From Planctomycetota bacterium (lineage in GTDB: Bacteria > Planctomycetota > J058 > JAJDCQ01): a stretch of DNA of 64,000 nucleotides. A program made the translations under genes and the position numbers. The DNA lies in the NCBI GenBank assembly GCA_029260755.1, contig JAJDCQ010000005.1, positions 1-64,000 of the forward strand, in the 5' to 3' direction. A model generated the notes under the pieces. That model was given only the letters and a program-made list of their open reading frames with translations, was not told the DNA's origin and searched no databases. Position 1 is the first letter of the stretch; every line of letters begins with the position of its first letter. Below, one piece after another: positions 1-9,280 of the stretch.

Positions 1-493
1 CCGGCGCCAGGCCCGGGGTCTGGTCGTTCGGGGGCGTCGGGGGCGTGGGCCGGCCGCGCGTCTCTTCGGGGGCGGGCCGACGCGCCGCCGGCATCGGCCT
101 CGTCTCGCTGAAGTCGTCGCTCCCCGCCCGCGGCGGCGCGATGGCGAAGTCGTCCGGGAGCCGGATCGGGGCGACCCCGGGCGGCGGCGGCGGCGACGGC
201 GGCGGGCTGCCCGTCGGTCGTCGGCGGGGCGGTGGCGGCGGCGCACCGGTCAGGCCCGGGCCGCCGACCGTGTCCGCGCCCTGGAACTCGCCGTCGCTCA
301 TCGCGACCGCTCGCAGGGCCGCGCCGCGGGTCGCCGGCGGCAGACCCTCCGGCTCCGCCGCGACCGTCTCGCCCGGTCCGCTCCGGGCGCCGGGCTCGGC
401 CTCGGTCTCGGCGGCGAGGAGCCGGGCCTCGTCGGGTCGCGGCTCGTCGATCTCCTCGAGCGTCCTTCGAGGTCGCGGCGCGCCCTCGCTCAC
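1..493 (-). CDS. Proline-rich protein, N-terminal part only (runs off the window)
   Basis: An open frame starts at GTG 493 and runs without a stop to the window edge. Its start overlaps the stop of the upstream GspE-like gene in a GTGA (4 nt) arrangement, which argues for translational coupling and a shared transcript. The roughly 164 visible residues are acidic and alanine-rich at first (Glu/Arg/Pro), then carry Pro runs and read as a disordered linker, with no recognisable fold. The context (directly downstream of a type II secretion or type IV pilus ATPase homologue) suggests a partner of that ATPase, but the C-terminal domain that would tell is outside the window. The function is unknown. 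Confidence 0.55.
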   Translation of the reverse strand, partial: MSEGAPRPRRTLEEIDEPRPDEARLLAAETEAEPGARSGPGETVAAEPEGLPPATRGAALRAVAMSDGEFQGADTVGGPGLTGAPPPPPRRRPTGSPPPSPPPPPGVAPIRLPDDFAIAPPRAGSDDFSETRPMPAARRPAPEETRGRPTPPTPPNDQTPGLAP

Positions 494-3039
494 GCGCCGA
501 GCTCGTCGGACCGGACGTTCGCGAGCGCCTCCTCGAGGCTGGTCACGCCGTCGCGGACCTTGGTGATCGCGTCGCGGTACATCGTCGCCATGCCGGCGTC
601 GATCGCCGCCTCGCGGATCGCTTCCGCCGGCGCCGAGCGCAGGATCAGCTCGCGCACCCCGGGCGTGATCGGCATCACCTCGTGGACGCCGATGCGCCCG
701 CGGTAGCCGCTTCCGCCGCAGGCGTCGCAGCCGGCCGGCGCGAAGACGGCGAACGGCTCGTCGTAGCCGCCCGTGCGCGCCAGCATCGCCTCGGTCTCGG
801 CGGTCGGCTCCACCTCGCGCTTGCACTCGGGGCAGAGCCGCCGCATCAGCCGCTGACCCATCGCGCCGATCAGGCTCGCGGCGACGAGGTAGGGGTCGAC
901 CCCCATCTCGATGAGCCGCACCGGCACGGCGGCCGCGTGGTCGACGAACAGGGTCGAGAGGATGAGGTGCCCCGCGATCGCGGCCTCGCAGACGAGCTCG
1001 GCCGTCTCGGGGTCCGCCATCTCGCCGATCATGATCACGTCGGCGTCCTGGTGGAGGAAGCTCTGGAGCGCGCTCGCCCAGCCGAGCCCCAGCTCGCGTC
1101 GGATCGAGAGCTGGTTCACGCCGGGGAGCGCGACCGAGACCGGATCCTCCGCGGTGTGGACGTTGGTCTCGACGTCGGCGATCTCGGCGAGCGCCGCGCG
1201 AAGGGCCGTGCGCTTGCCGGCGCCGCGTGGCCCGGCGTGGACGAGCAGGCCGGACGGATGCTCGATGAGGTGCCGGTAGCGCTCGACGCCCTCGCGGCGG
1301 AGGCCGAGCTCGTCGAGGGTCAGCCGGCCGGCCGCCCGCGGGAGCGGTCGGAGGACGATCTTCTCGCCCCAGGTCATCGGGCTGGTCGTGACCCGCACGT
1401 CGGTCTCGATCGTCAGCCTGCCGACGAGCGCCTCGGGCCGGATCAGACCCTCCCGGGGCAGGCCGTGGCTCGGCCCGAGGCTGGCGAGCGAGGCGAGGTG
1501 GGCGCCGATCGGCTCGGCGGAGCCGGGAGGGAGGCGGAACACGGGCCGGAGGACGCCGTCGACCCGGTAGCGGACGGCCACCGCGCGCTCGAACGGCTCG
1601 ACGTGGATGTCGCTGGCGCCGAGGTCGCGGCCCCGCTCGATGATCCGATCGACGACCGCCGCCACCTCGTCCGACCCGGGAGACGCGTCGCCGGGCAGCT
1701 CGAGCGGCTCGACCGGCGGAGGGGTCGCCGAGGCCGGCGCCTCGTCGGCCGCGACCGCGGAGCGCTCGCCCGGGTCGCCGCCCGATTCGTCGCTCTCGTC
1801 CCCGGGCGCCGCCGCGCCGAACGCGGCGTCGAGACGGGCGACGATCGACGAGCGCGGGCAGACGACGACCTCGCCGATGGTCGTCCGGGTGCGCGCCTCG
1901 AACCAGCGCCGCTGGTCGACGTCGAGCGGGTTCCACATCGCGACGCGGAGCGCGCCGTCCTCGATCCGGGCGATCGGGAGGATGAGCTGCTCGCGGAGCG
2001 CCTCCTCGCCCACCTCGTCGAGGAGCGCCTGATCGTTCGGGACGTCGTCGAGGCGGACCGTCTCGCACCGGGCGAGCCACCCGATGAAAGTGGCGTAGTC
2101 CTCCTCGCTCGGTCGCGCGTCGGGGTCGGCCGCCCGGCGCTCGACGTGGGCGAGGAAGCCCGCGACCTCCTCGAGGTAGGCCTGGTTCTGCTCGGTGAGC
2201 GGCACCGCGCCGACGAGCTGGAGCGCCCCGGCGAGGCGGGCCTCGGTCGCTCCGTCGCCCTCGTGATCGTCGTCGTGGTCGCCCGCGGTCCGGCCGGCGA
2301 TCGCGGCCGTGACGGTCGAGTGCACCGGGATGCCGAGCAGCTCGCCGAGCTCGGCGAGACCGGCCGCCACGTCCGCGTCGTCGCCTCCGGTCACCGCCCG
2401 TCCGAGGAGGCTCGGGACGTGCTCGACGGTCCGGGCGAAGATCGCCTCGGCGCGCCGCGCCAGCTCCGCCTCGGTGACGGGCTTGGTCCCCTCGGGGCGC
2501 GCCTCGCCGACGAGGCGAGGTGAGAGGTGAGCCATGCGGACCGAGAACGCTCCGTCCGCGCCGATCCCGTAGGCGAGCGCCGCCCGCCCGTCGAGGATCG
2601 TGACGAGCTGCTCGAGGACCGTCTCGTGGAGGCCGGCCGCGTCGGAGGTCGAGATCGGGTCGGCCTGGGTGACCGCCTGCATGAGCTGCATGATGAGGCG
2701 CTCGCCGCGCCGCGTGCGGGCCGCCGAGAGCTCGGCGTCGGCGTCCGCGTCGGACTCGTCGGTCGCCGCGGCGACGGCGGCGGAATCGAGGGCGTCGGGC
2801 CCGACGCACGACGGCCCGGTCGCCGAGTCCGTCGTGGCGAAGGTCTCGATCGGCCGGTCGGCCTCGCCGACCATCCCGAAGAAGTCGGTCAGGGCGCGCG
2901 TGATGATCCGGTCGACCGTCTCGGTCGACGCGGGCGCGCCGCCGGCCGACGGAGCGTCGTCGTCGCCGAACAGACCGTCGACGGCGGCCACGATCATCCG
3001 CTCGGTCGTCGACCGATTCTTCGCGTCGCCACCGGCCAT
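490..3039 (-). CDS. GspE/PilB-family secretion ATPase with degenerate motifs
   Basis: An 849-residue homologue of the type II secretion/type IV pilus assembly ATPases. About 300 unrecognised N-terminal residues are followed by a T2SSE/MshEN-like N-domain (around 310-400), then the GspE core with the typical DIHVEPF and RYRVDGVL segments. The P-loop reads GPRGAGKRT (from Gly603), so the Ser/Thr that binds Mg after the invariant Lys is Arg610. The Asp box is kept as AEDPV and the Walker B as DVIMIGE, but the usual GEIRD is GEMAD and the His box STLHTND is STLFVDH. The C-terminal two CxxC pairs (CPEC, CDAC) of the zinc motif are intact. ATP may bind, but hydrolysis looks impaired (inference). 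It lies 127 bp downstream of prsW on the same strand. No other secretion gene is in the window. Confidence 0.85.
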   Translation of the reverse strand: MAGGDAKNRSTTERMIVAAVDGLFGDDDAPSAGGAPASTETVDRIITRALTDFFGMVGEADRPIETFATTDSATGPSCVGPDALDSAAVAAATDESDADADAELSAARTRRGERLIMQLMQAVTQADPISTSDAAGLHETVLEQLVTILDGRAALAYGIGADGAFSVRMAHLSPRLVGEARPEGTKPVTEAELARRAEAIFARTVEHVPSLLGRAVTGGDDADVAAGLAELGELLGIPVHSTVTAAIAGRTAGDHDDDHEGDGATEARLAGALQLVGAVPLTEQNQAYLEEVAGFLAHVERRAADPDARPSEEDYATFIGWLARCETVRLDDVPNDQALLDEVGEEALREQLILPIARIEDGALRVAMWNPLDVDQRRWFEARTRTTIGEVVVCPRSSIVARLDAAFGAAAPGDESDESGGDPGERSAVAADEAPASATPPPVEPLELPGDASPGSDEVAAVVDRIIERGRDLGASDIHVEPFERAVAVRYRVDGVLRPVFRLPPGSAEPIGAHLASLASLGPSHGLPREGLIRPEALVGRLTIETDVRVTTSPMTWGEKIVLRPLPRAAGRLTLDELGLRREGVERYRHLIEHPSGLLVHAGPRGAGKRTALRAALAEIADVETNVHTAEDPVSVALPGVNQLSIRRELGLGWASALQSFLHQDADVIMIGEMADPETAELVCEAAIAGHLILSTLFVDHAAAVPVRLIEMGVDPYLVAASLIGAMGQRLMRRLCPECKREVEPTAETEAMLARTGGYDEPFAVFAPAGCDACGGSGYRGRIGVHEVMPITPGVRELILRSAPAEAIREAAIDAGMATMYRDAITKVRDGVTSLEEALANVRSDELGA

Positions 3040-3166
3040 CCCGGGCGATCCCCCTCGATTCCGTCGCCGTCCCGCGCCCCGATGGGCGGCGCGGCCGGCG
3101 TCGAGCCGAGGCCATCGTATCCCTGGCCGCTGGCCCGTGCAAACCGGCTCGCTGAGATAAACGGCC

Positions 3167-4195
3167 TTACCCGGAGGGCTTCGGTTCGTCCGGCCGCGCC
3201 GACGCGAGGATCGCCCGCACCTGCTCTCGGAGCCGGTCGGTCTCGACCGAGATCCACGCGCGGTCCGCCGCGCTGCAGCGCGCGAGCTGGTGCCGACGGA
3301 ACGCGAGCTGGGTGGCGAGCGCTATGTACTCGGCCCGTCGCGGGCCGAGCTCGGCGGCGAACCTGGGCGAGCTCCGCCGGACGAAGCGCCCGAGGATGGT
3401 CGCGTGCTCGGTCGGGATCGTGCCCGCCTCCGCCTCGGCGGCGAGCTCGCGCCGGATGAGCCGGCCCTCGTAGACGAGCGACGCCTGGAACGCGCCGGCG
3501 AGGAGGAGGAGCTCGACGATGAACAGCGGGATCGCGACCAGGAACGGGATCGACGTCTCGAAGAGCTGGGTCGCGACGATCAGGCCGTTCCAGAGGGCGT
3601 GGATCGTGAACGCGGACGCCAGGCCCCCGGCGGCGCAGCCGATCTTGATGACGGCCGCGATGTCGCGGAACTTGACCGCGCCGAGGAACGCGCCGTAGCA
3701 GGCGGTCGCGACCATGTGCATCAGCCCGGTGAACGATGTCCGCAGGACGATGTTCGCGACCCAGCCGCTCGCCCCGCCCGTCTGGAACGTCTCGATGAAG
3801 TAGAGCGGGTTCTCGACCATCGCGAAGCCGAGGCCGCTGGCGGCCCCGTAGACGATCCCGTCGGTCAGGTTGTCGAACTTCCGGTGGAAGTAGATGACGG
3901 CCACGATGATCGCCTTGCCGCTCTCCTCGACCGCCGGGGCGATCACCGCCGTGGTCAGCCACGCGTTCGTCTCGGGCGCCACCAGGGTCGCGACGAGGCC
4001 GTGGACGAGCCGCCCGCCGAAGAACCCGATCGCGCTCGCGCCGAACGCGCCCCAGAAGAACGCGAGGCAGAGGAGCGAGAGCGGCTCGCGGTCGTAGCGG
4101 TCGAGCCACCAGACGAGGAAGAGGGCGAGCACCATCGGCAGGACGCCGGCGGCGACCGACGCGAGCACGATGCCGACCATGGCCGGTTCGGGCAC
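3167..4195 (-). CDS. prsW: PrsW-family intramembrane metalloprotease
   Basis: A 342-residue polytopic membrane protein. It carries the PrsW signature motifs: EESGK (Glu90, Glu91, Lys94), FAMVEN (Glu128) and a membrane His (His160, in HMVAT), all inside predicted helices, followed by an HALWNGL segment. In Firmicutes PrsW performs site-1 cleavage of an anti-sigma factor; the substrate here is not identified. The C-terminal ~110 residues after the last helix are soluble and charged, longer than in minimal PrsW proteins. The start at 4195 lies 10 bp after the stop of the exonuclease gene, so the two are probably cotranscribed. A second ATG at 4180 is possible. Confidence 0.88.
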   Translation of the reverse strand: MPEPAMVGIVLASVAAGVLPMVLALFLVWWLDRYDREPLSLLCLAFFWGAFGASAIGFFGGRLVHGLVATLVAPETNAWLTTAVIAPAVEESGKAIIVAVIYFHRKFDNLTDGIVYGAASGLGFAMVENPLYFIETFQTGGASGWVANIVLRTSFTGLMHMVATACYGAFLGAVKFRDIAAVIKIGCAAGGLASAFTIHALWNGLIVATQLFETSIPFLVAIPLFIVELLLLAGAFQASLVYEGRLIRRELAAEAEAGTIPTEHATILGRFVRRSSPRFAAELGPRRAEYIALATQLAFRRHQLARCSAADRAWISVETDRLREQVRAILASARPDEPKPSG

Positions 4196-4205
4196 TAGCG
4201 GGCGC

Positions 4206-5144
4206 TCATCGTCGGAGCGCGACCTGCTGGATCCGGTCGAGGCGGTACGAGCGGTCGAGGCCGCTCTGGGCGCACCAGGCGACGAGGTAGCGGCGGTCGC
4301 CGGTACGGTAGAGCGAGATCGGACGGACCCGGTGTCGCTCGGGCGGCGTGCCGGGCCGGCCGTAGTCGAGGTCGACCGAGGCGCCCGCCGCGAGCGCCTC
4401 CTCGATCGGCTCGAGCCCCTCGGGCGCCGGGATCGCCGCGACCTCGACGTCGCCGAAGGCGAACGCGCCGGCGAGCTTCAGGACGAGCTCGACGGTCGGG
4501 GGGGCGCTCGGCGGCGGGACCGCCGGCGTCGGAGTCCGCTCGGGGTCGGTCGGGATGCCGTCGCCGAGGGCGGCCGCCTCCCCCTCGAGGTAGGCGATCG
4601 CGCGGACGACGATCGCCCGCACCCGCTCGGCGTCGGGCAGCGCCCGGTGGAACCGGCCGGCGGGGAGGCCGAGCCGCTCCGAGAGGTTCCGCAGGCTGCG
4701 GCTCCCCTTCGGCACGCCGAGCAGCTCCGCGACCCGGAGCGAGTCGAGCACCGGGTTCGGCGGCATCGGGCGGTTCGCGCGGCGGAGGATCTCCCCGACG
4801 AAGCTCACGTCGAACGCGGCGTTGTGGGCGCAGAGGATGTCGGTAGGATCGACGAACTGCAAGAAGCTGGCCACGATCGCCGCGGGGTCGGGCCGACCGC
4901 GGACGAGCTCCTCGCCGATCCCGGTCATCCGGGCGATCGGACCCGGGATCGGGCAGCCCGGATCGCAGAGCGCGGTGAATCGATCGAGGACCGCCCCGTC
5001 CCCCCGGAAGCGAACCCCGGCGAGCTCGAGAGGGCGCGCGTCGAGCGGGCTCAACCCGGTCGTCTCGGTGTCGAACGCGCAGAACACCGCCTCGGAGAGC
5101 GGCGTCGTCGTCTCGGCGGGCGGGGTCGGGTGTCCGGCGGTCAT
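4206..5144 (-). CDS. DEDDh 3'-5' exonuclease fused to a WYL domain
   Basis: 312 residues. The N-terminal DnaQ-like exonuclease domain (about 18-185) has all expected metal and catalytic positions: DTETTG (Asp25, Glu27), AHNAAFD (Asp112), and His166 with Asp171 spaced as H-x4-D. After a Pro-rich linker (about 190-215) a C-terminal WYL-type domain follows, ending in RRYLVAWC and SYRLDRI. WYL domains bind nucleic acids or nucleotide ligands and are frequent in regulators of defence and DNA-damage systems. The fusion suggests a nuclease whose activity is directed or gated by a ligand or DNA end (inference). It is first gene of a likely exo-prsW unit. Housekeeping proofreading (dnaQ) is less likely because of the WYL fusion. 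Confidence 0.85.
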   Translation of the reverse strand: MTAGHPTPPAETTTPLSEAVFCAFDTETTGLSPLDARPLELAGVRFRGDGAVLDRFTALCDPGCPIPGPIARMTGIGEELVRGRPDPAAIVASFLQFVDPTDILCAHNAAFDVSFVGEILRRANRPMPPNPVLDSLRVAELLGVPKGSRSLRNLSERLGLPAGRFHRALPDAERVRAIVVRAIAYLEGEAAALGDGIPTDPERTPTPAVPPPSAPPTVELVLKLAGAFAFGDVEVAAIPAPEGLEPIEEALAAGASVDLDYGRPGTPPERHRVRPISLYRTGDRRYLVAWCAQSGLDRSYRLDRIQQVALRR

Positions 5145-5155
5145 GGATGATGGGG

Positions 5156-5184
5156 ATTATCCCACAGCGGCACCGGGCTGACCA
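5156..5184 (-). promoter_or_regulatory. Putative sigma-70 promoter of the exonuclease-WYL gene
   Basis: On the minus strand TGGTCA (5184-5179) and GATAAT (5161-5156) are separated by 17 bp. The predicted start of transcription falls about 5 nt before the ATG at 5144, giving a very short leader. Pattern match only. Confidence 0.35.
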
Positions 5185-5194
5185 CCGCCCGATC

Positions 5195-5223
5195 TCGTCA
5201 GAGGGGAGGGGGCGCGGTATCAT
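5195..5223 (+). promoter_or_regulatory. Putative sigma-70 promoter of the thioredoxin/NHL gene
   Basis: TCGTCA (5195-5200) and TATCAT (5218-5223) with a 17-bp spacer lie 35 bp before the ATG at 5259. It is arranged back to back with the promoter of the divergent exonuclease gene, with no overlap of the hexamers. Pattern match only. Confidence 0.35.
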
Positions 5224-5258
5224 CCCCGCCTCTCCCCGCCGATCCGGAGCCGCCTGCG

Positions 5259-7361
5259 ATGCACCTTCACCGACCGAACCTCCGCCGCGCCGCCCTCACC
5301 GGCCTCCTCCTCGCCGCGCTCGCCGTCTCCGCGGCGCTCGCGCCTGGCCTTCTCACGCCGTCGATCCGCGCCGACGACGACGAGGACCCCGGCGCCGAGT
5401 CGCCCGCGGCGCCCGACTTCCCCGAAGGGCTGCGCTGGTGGAACACCGGCGAGGCGCTCTCGATGGAGAGGCTCCGCGGTCAGATCGTCCTCCTCGACTT
5501 CTGGACGTTCTGCTGCATCAACTGCATCCACATCCTCGACGAGCTCGAGGTGCTCGAGGAGAAGTATCACGACGACCCGTTCCTCGTCGTCGGCGTCCAC
5601 AGCCCGAAGTTCGAGAACGAGAAGGACCCCGACAACATCCGGGCGGCGCTGCTCCGCTACGGGATCGAGCACCCGGTCCTCGTCGACAGCGAGATGACGC
5701 TCTGGCGGAAGTACGGCGTCCGCTCGTGGCCGACGCTCGTCCTGATCGACGCGAAGGGCCGCGTCCGCGACTGGTGGTCGGGAGAGGGGCACCGCGACGA
5801 GATCGACGCGGCGATCGCGACGCTCATCGCCGAGGGCAAGGCGCAGGGCGTCCTCGCCGACGCGCCGCTGCCGCTCGACCGCGAGGCGATCCCCGCGCCC
5901 GAGAGCGGGATGCTCTTCCCCGGGAAGGTGGCCGTCGATGGCGAGCGGATCTTCGTCGCCGACAGCGGCCACGACCGCATCCTCGTCACCGACGCCGCCG
6001 GCAAGGTCGCCGATGTGATCGGGCGCGGCGTCGCCGGGCTCGGCGACGGGTCGTTCGAGGCGGCGACCTTCCGCGATCCGCAGGGGATGCTCCTCGTCGA
6101 CGGGGGCGAGAAGCTGCTCGTCGCCGACACCGGCAACCACGCGATCCGGAGCGTCGACCTCACGAAACGCACCGTCACCCGGATCGCCGGCACCGGCTCG
6201 ATCGGATCGAAGCGCAAGGGCACCCATCCCGCCCTGACGACCAGCCTCAACTCGCCCTGGGCGCTCGCGGTCGGGCCGGACGGCGACGACCGCGTCTGGA
6301 TCGCGATGGCGGGAACTCACCAGATCTGGACGCTCACCCGGAGCACGGGGCAGGTCGCCCGGTTCAGCGGGAGCGGCCGGGAGCGGTGCACCGATGGGCC
6401 TCACCCGACCGCCGCGTACGCACAGCCCTCGGGGTTCGCGACCGACGGGAAGGTGCTCTTCGTCGCCGACAGCGAGGTGAGCTCGATCCGGTCGGTCGAC
6501 CTCGCCGACGACGGATCGGCCGCGACCGTCTGCGGCAGCGGCGAGCTTTTCGGCTTCGGCGACGTGGACGGCAAGGGCGAGGAGGCCCGGCTCCAGCACC
6601 CGCTCGGGCTGGCGTATCGCGACGGCGTCCTCTACGTGGCCGACACCTACAACCACAAGATCAAGCGAGTCGACCCGAAGACGGGCGCGATCGCGACGTG
6701 GGTGGGCGACGGGTCGCCGGGCTTCAAGGACGGAGACGCCGGCGCGGCGCGCTTCTACCACCCCGGCGGCATCGCCCTCGCCGCCGAAACCCTCTGGGTC
6801 GCCGACACGAACAACCATCAGCTCCGCGCCGTGAGCCTCGCCGACGGCGCGACCCGGACCGTTCCGCTCGACTTCTCCGCCGTCGCCGACCGGGTCGGCC
6901 CGCGCGGCCGGCCGAGGTCGGCGTCGGGGCCGGCGCCGACCGACGCGACGGTACGCACGACCGAGGCCGAGCTCGTCCTAGCGCCGGGCGGCGAGATCGC
7001 GATGAAGATCGAGGCCCGCTTCCCCGACGGCTGGAAGTACAACACTCTCGGCAAGGTCGCATGGCGCGTCCGGAGCGTCGGCGCCCAGGTGCGCCTCGCG
7101 GGCGAAGGCGACCCCTACGAGCGCAGCGGCGAGAGCAAGGCGTTCCCCGTCGAGCTCGCCGTCGTCGCGGCCGACCTCCGGGTCGACCGCCCGGCGCGCC
7201 TCGAGGTGCTGATCGACTATACCTCCTGCCAGAAGGGCGACGAGGCGGTCTGCCTGCCGCGGAGCCGGCTCTTCCGGATCCCGGTGCGGGTCGATCCCGC
7301 CGCCCCCACAGCCGAGGCGGCCCGCGCGCTCGTCGACGAGGTCGCTCCTCCGGGAGACTGA
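5259..7361 (+). CDS. Secreted NHLRC2-like thioredoxin/NHL-repeat protein
   Basis: 700 residues. A signal peptide (about 1-37) is followed by a thioredoxin-like domain (about 55-200) with the CCINC motif (Cys85, Cys86, Cys89) seen in NHLRC2-type proteins. Next comes an NHL beta-propeller (about 220-530) with repeated VADTxNH and LFVADS units, then a C-terminal beta domain (about 555-690) holding a Cys pair in YTSCQKGDEAVCLPRS. That last segment resembles the N-terminal DsbD alpha domain. Together this suggests a periplasmic thiol-disulfide protein with a scaffold propeller. GGAG lies 9 nt before the ATG. The repeat element that follows begins within 2 bp of the stop codon. Confidence 0.88.
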   Translation: MHLHRPNLRRAALTGLLLAALAVSAALAPGLLTPSIRADDDEDPGAESPAAPDFPEGLRWWNTGEALSMERLRGQIVLLDFWTFCCINCIHILDELEVLEEKYHDDPFLVVGVHSPKFENEKDPDNIRAALLRYGIEHPVLVDSEMTLWRKYGVRSWPTLVLIDAKGRVRDWWSGEGHRDEIDAAIATLIAEGKAQGVLADAPLPLDREAIPAPESGMLFPGKVAVDGERIFVADSGHDRILVTDAAGKVADVIGRGVAGLGDGSFEAATFRDPQGMLLVDGGEKLLVADTGNHAIRSVDLTKRTVTRIAGTGSIGSKRKGTHPALTTSLNSPWALAVGPDGDDRVWIAMAGTHQIWTLTRSTGQVARFSGSGRERCTDGPHPTAAYAQPSGFATDGKVLFVADSEVSSIRSVDLADDGSAATVCGSGELFGFGDVDGKGEEARLQHPLGLAYRDGVLYVADTYNHKIKRVDPKTGAIATWVGDGSPGFKDGDAGAARFYHPGGIALAAETLWVADTNNHQLRAVSLADGATRTVPLDFSAVADRVGPRGRPRSASGPAPTDATVRTTEAELVLAPGGEIAMKIEARFPDGWKYNTLGKVAWRVRSVGAQVRLAGEGDPYERSGESKAFPVELAVVAADLRVDRPARLEVLIDYTSCQKGDEAVCLPRSRLFRIPVRVDPAAPTAEAARALVDEVAPPGD

Positions 7362-7362
7362 C

Positions 7363-7718
7363 CATCGACTCGGCGCCGACCGGAACAGTCCGCGCCAATC
7401 CGCGAAATCCGCGGTTCGGTCTCTCTCGGCGTTGAACCAGGTGGGAACCGCGGATTACGCGGATTGCGCGGAATGCGAGTTGCCAGGGTCCGGGTTCATT
7501 GCCGTTGCGCGGGCTCGTTCCAGGAACGCCGAAATCTCCGGTGCGGCATCGACTCGGCGCCGACCGGAACAGTCCGCGCCAATCCGCGAAATCCGCGGTT
7601 CGGTCTCTCTCGGCGTTGAACCAGGTGGGAACCGCGGATTACGCGGATTGCGCGGACTTCGAGTTGCCCTGGTCCGGATTCCCACTTACCGCCGGTGCGC
7701 GTGATCTGTTCCAGGAAC
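7363..7718. repeat. Family A intergenic inverted-repeat element, two tandem copies
   Basis: This fills most of the 449-bp gap 7362-7810. About 109 bp (7363-7471) are repeated identically 184 bp later (7547-7655). Each copy has a left arm AATCCGCGAAATCCGCGGTT (7397-7416 and 7581-7600) and an inverted right arm AACCGCGGATTACGCGGATT (7446-7465 and 7630-7649), giving an imperfect 20-bp stem around a loop of about 29 nt. Each copy ends in the near-palindrome GTTCCAGGAAC (7517-7527 and 7708-7718). Related elements occur at 12900, 24597, 27408 and 31815. No gene is seen here. Confidence 0.9.
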
Positions 7719-7810
7719 AATGCAGTACGCCAAGGTGTCTGATGGGGGGCGGGTTCGATCCGCTCGATCCGTTCGAACCACTCGGATCCCCTCGAGCCAG
7801 GAGAAGGCGA

Positions 7811-9280
7811 ATGCGAGCTCCGCACCCCACGAAGCGTCTGCCGAGGCTCACGACCGGCCTCGTCGGAGCTGCTGTCGGCGTCCTCGCGAGCGCCGTCCTC
7901 GCGTCCGAAGGGCGCGCCCAGGACGGCGGCTCGGAGCCGCCCGAGCCGATCCCCGTCGAGCTCCACGTCCGGACCGAGTGGGTGACGCTGGACGCCGACC
8001 GCCTCCCGCCGGGCAACCGCTCCGCCCTCGCGGTGAAGCGCTTCGTCGATCCCGCGACCGGGAAGCCCTTCGATGACCGGGCCGACCCCCTCGGCGTCGC
8101 GACGGCCGATCTCGTCCGCGGCTTCCGGCTCGAGAAGACCGAGCTCCTCCTCGGCGAGCCACTCCTCGTCGAGTTCCGCATCGAGGTCACCGGCGAGGGG
8201 ACGTTCCGGGAGCCGGTCGGCGGCGCCTACCGTGGGCTCGGACGCGACGACAACTTCGTCTTCATCCTGCGTCGCAAGGACGACGGGACGTTCGTCCCCG
8301 ATGCCTACGGCGAGCGGATCTTCGGGCACATGGGCGGCATCTCGACCGTCTACGATGTCGAGAGCGGCAAGCCGCGCTCGCACTGGCACGCGGTCGCGCG
8401 CTACGCGCCGCTCGTGGCGCCGGGCGAGTACGAGCTCTTCTGCCTCCAGCACGACCACCGCCACGACGCGCTCGGGCGGCGCGAGGCGCTCATCGCGGGG
8501 CTGCCCGACGCGGTGCGCGCGAAGTACGACCTCGCCCCCGGCACGCAGGATCTGATCGACCGCAAGACCGGCGAGAAGGCGCCGCTCCAGCTCAGCCCGA
8601 GCTGGCGGCAGAAGCCGGCGCCGTCGCCGCTCGCCGCGCTCGTGCCGGCCGAGCTCCGCAAGGAGATCGCGCGCCGCGCCGGGTTCGAGGAGCACCAGGT
8701 CCTCACGCAGCTCGCGGACTACGCCCGGTTCGACATCAGCGTCGTCGCCCCGACCGACGACGAGCAACGCGAGACGATGGTCGACCGCTGGACCGGGATC
8801 GCCGCGCGTCGCCCCGGCTCGTGGCCGAACCCTCGGTCCGAGGCGGCCCGGCAGGCGCTCTTCTTCAGCCGCGGCGAGCTCTTCCTCCCGTGGATCGAGG
8901 GCATCCTCGACGATCCCGACGCGCGGGGCGCGACGCCGCCCCAGGACATCGACGGCCTGGCTCTCAACCCGAGCCCGCGCGCCTTCGACCTCCTCGCCCG
9001 CGCGACCGGCGAAGGGCTCGGCAGCCTCTTCCGCGCGAACGAGGCCCACCGCGAACGCCTGGTGCCGCTGCTGCTGCAGCGGCTCGTCGCGGACGAGGCC
9101 CGCGCGCGCGCGGAGGCGTTCTCTCACCTCGCGCGCATCGCCGAGCGCCGCTTCGACGCCCCGTGGGGAGGCTTCCGGGCGGACCGCCCGACGCCCGAGG
9201 AGGCGGCGGCGATCGCCGAGCGCGCCGCGGCCTGGTGGCGGACGCACGGTCCCGGCGGCGAGGACGGCGACGGCCGCTGA
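7811..9280 (+). CDS. Secreted protein of unknown function
   Basis: 489 residues from ATG 7811. This start is chosen because AGGAG lies 8 nt upstream, a signal peptide follows at once (about 1-35, ending SEGRAQD), and the open frame upstream of it runs through the repeat element. The body has a beta-rich first half (about 45-200) with Tyr/Gly-rich GGAYRGLGRDDNF and HDHRHD segments, and an alpha-helical second half rich in Arg/Ala/Leu that could be a repeat solenoid. I do not recognise the family. It precedes the candidate selenoprotein by 194 bp on the same strand, and both are predicted to be exported. The gap between them holds no clear gene. Confidence 0.7.
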   Translation: MRAPHPTKRLPRLTTGLVGAAVGVLASAVLASEGRAQDGGSEPPEPIPVELHVRTEWVTLDADRLPPGNRSALAVKRFVDPATGKPFDDRADPLGVATADLVRGFRLEKTELLLGEPLLVEFRIEVTGEGTFREPVGGAYRGLGRDDNFVFILRRKDDGTFVPDAYGERIFGHMGGISTVYDVESGKPRSHWHAVARYAPLVAPGEYELFCLQHDHRHDALGRREALIAGLPDAVRAKYDLAPGTQDLIDRKTGEKAPLQLSPSWRQKPAPSPLAALVPAELRKEIARRAGFEEHQVLTQLADYARFDISVVAPTDDEQRETMVDRWTGIAARRPGSWPNPRSEAARQALFFSRGELFLPWIEGILDDPDARGATPPQDIDGLALNPSPRAFDLLARATGEGLGSLFRANEAHRERLVPLLLQRLVADEARARAEAFSHLARIAERRFDAPWGGFRADRPTPEEAAAIAERAAAWWRTHGPGGEDGDGR

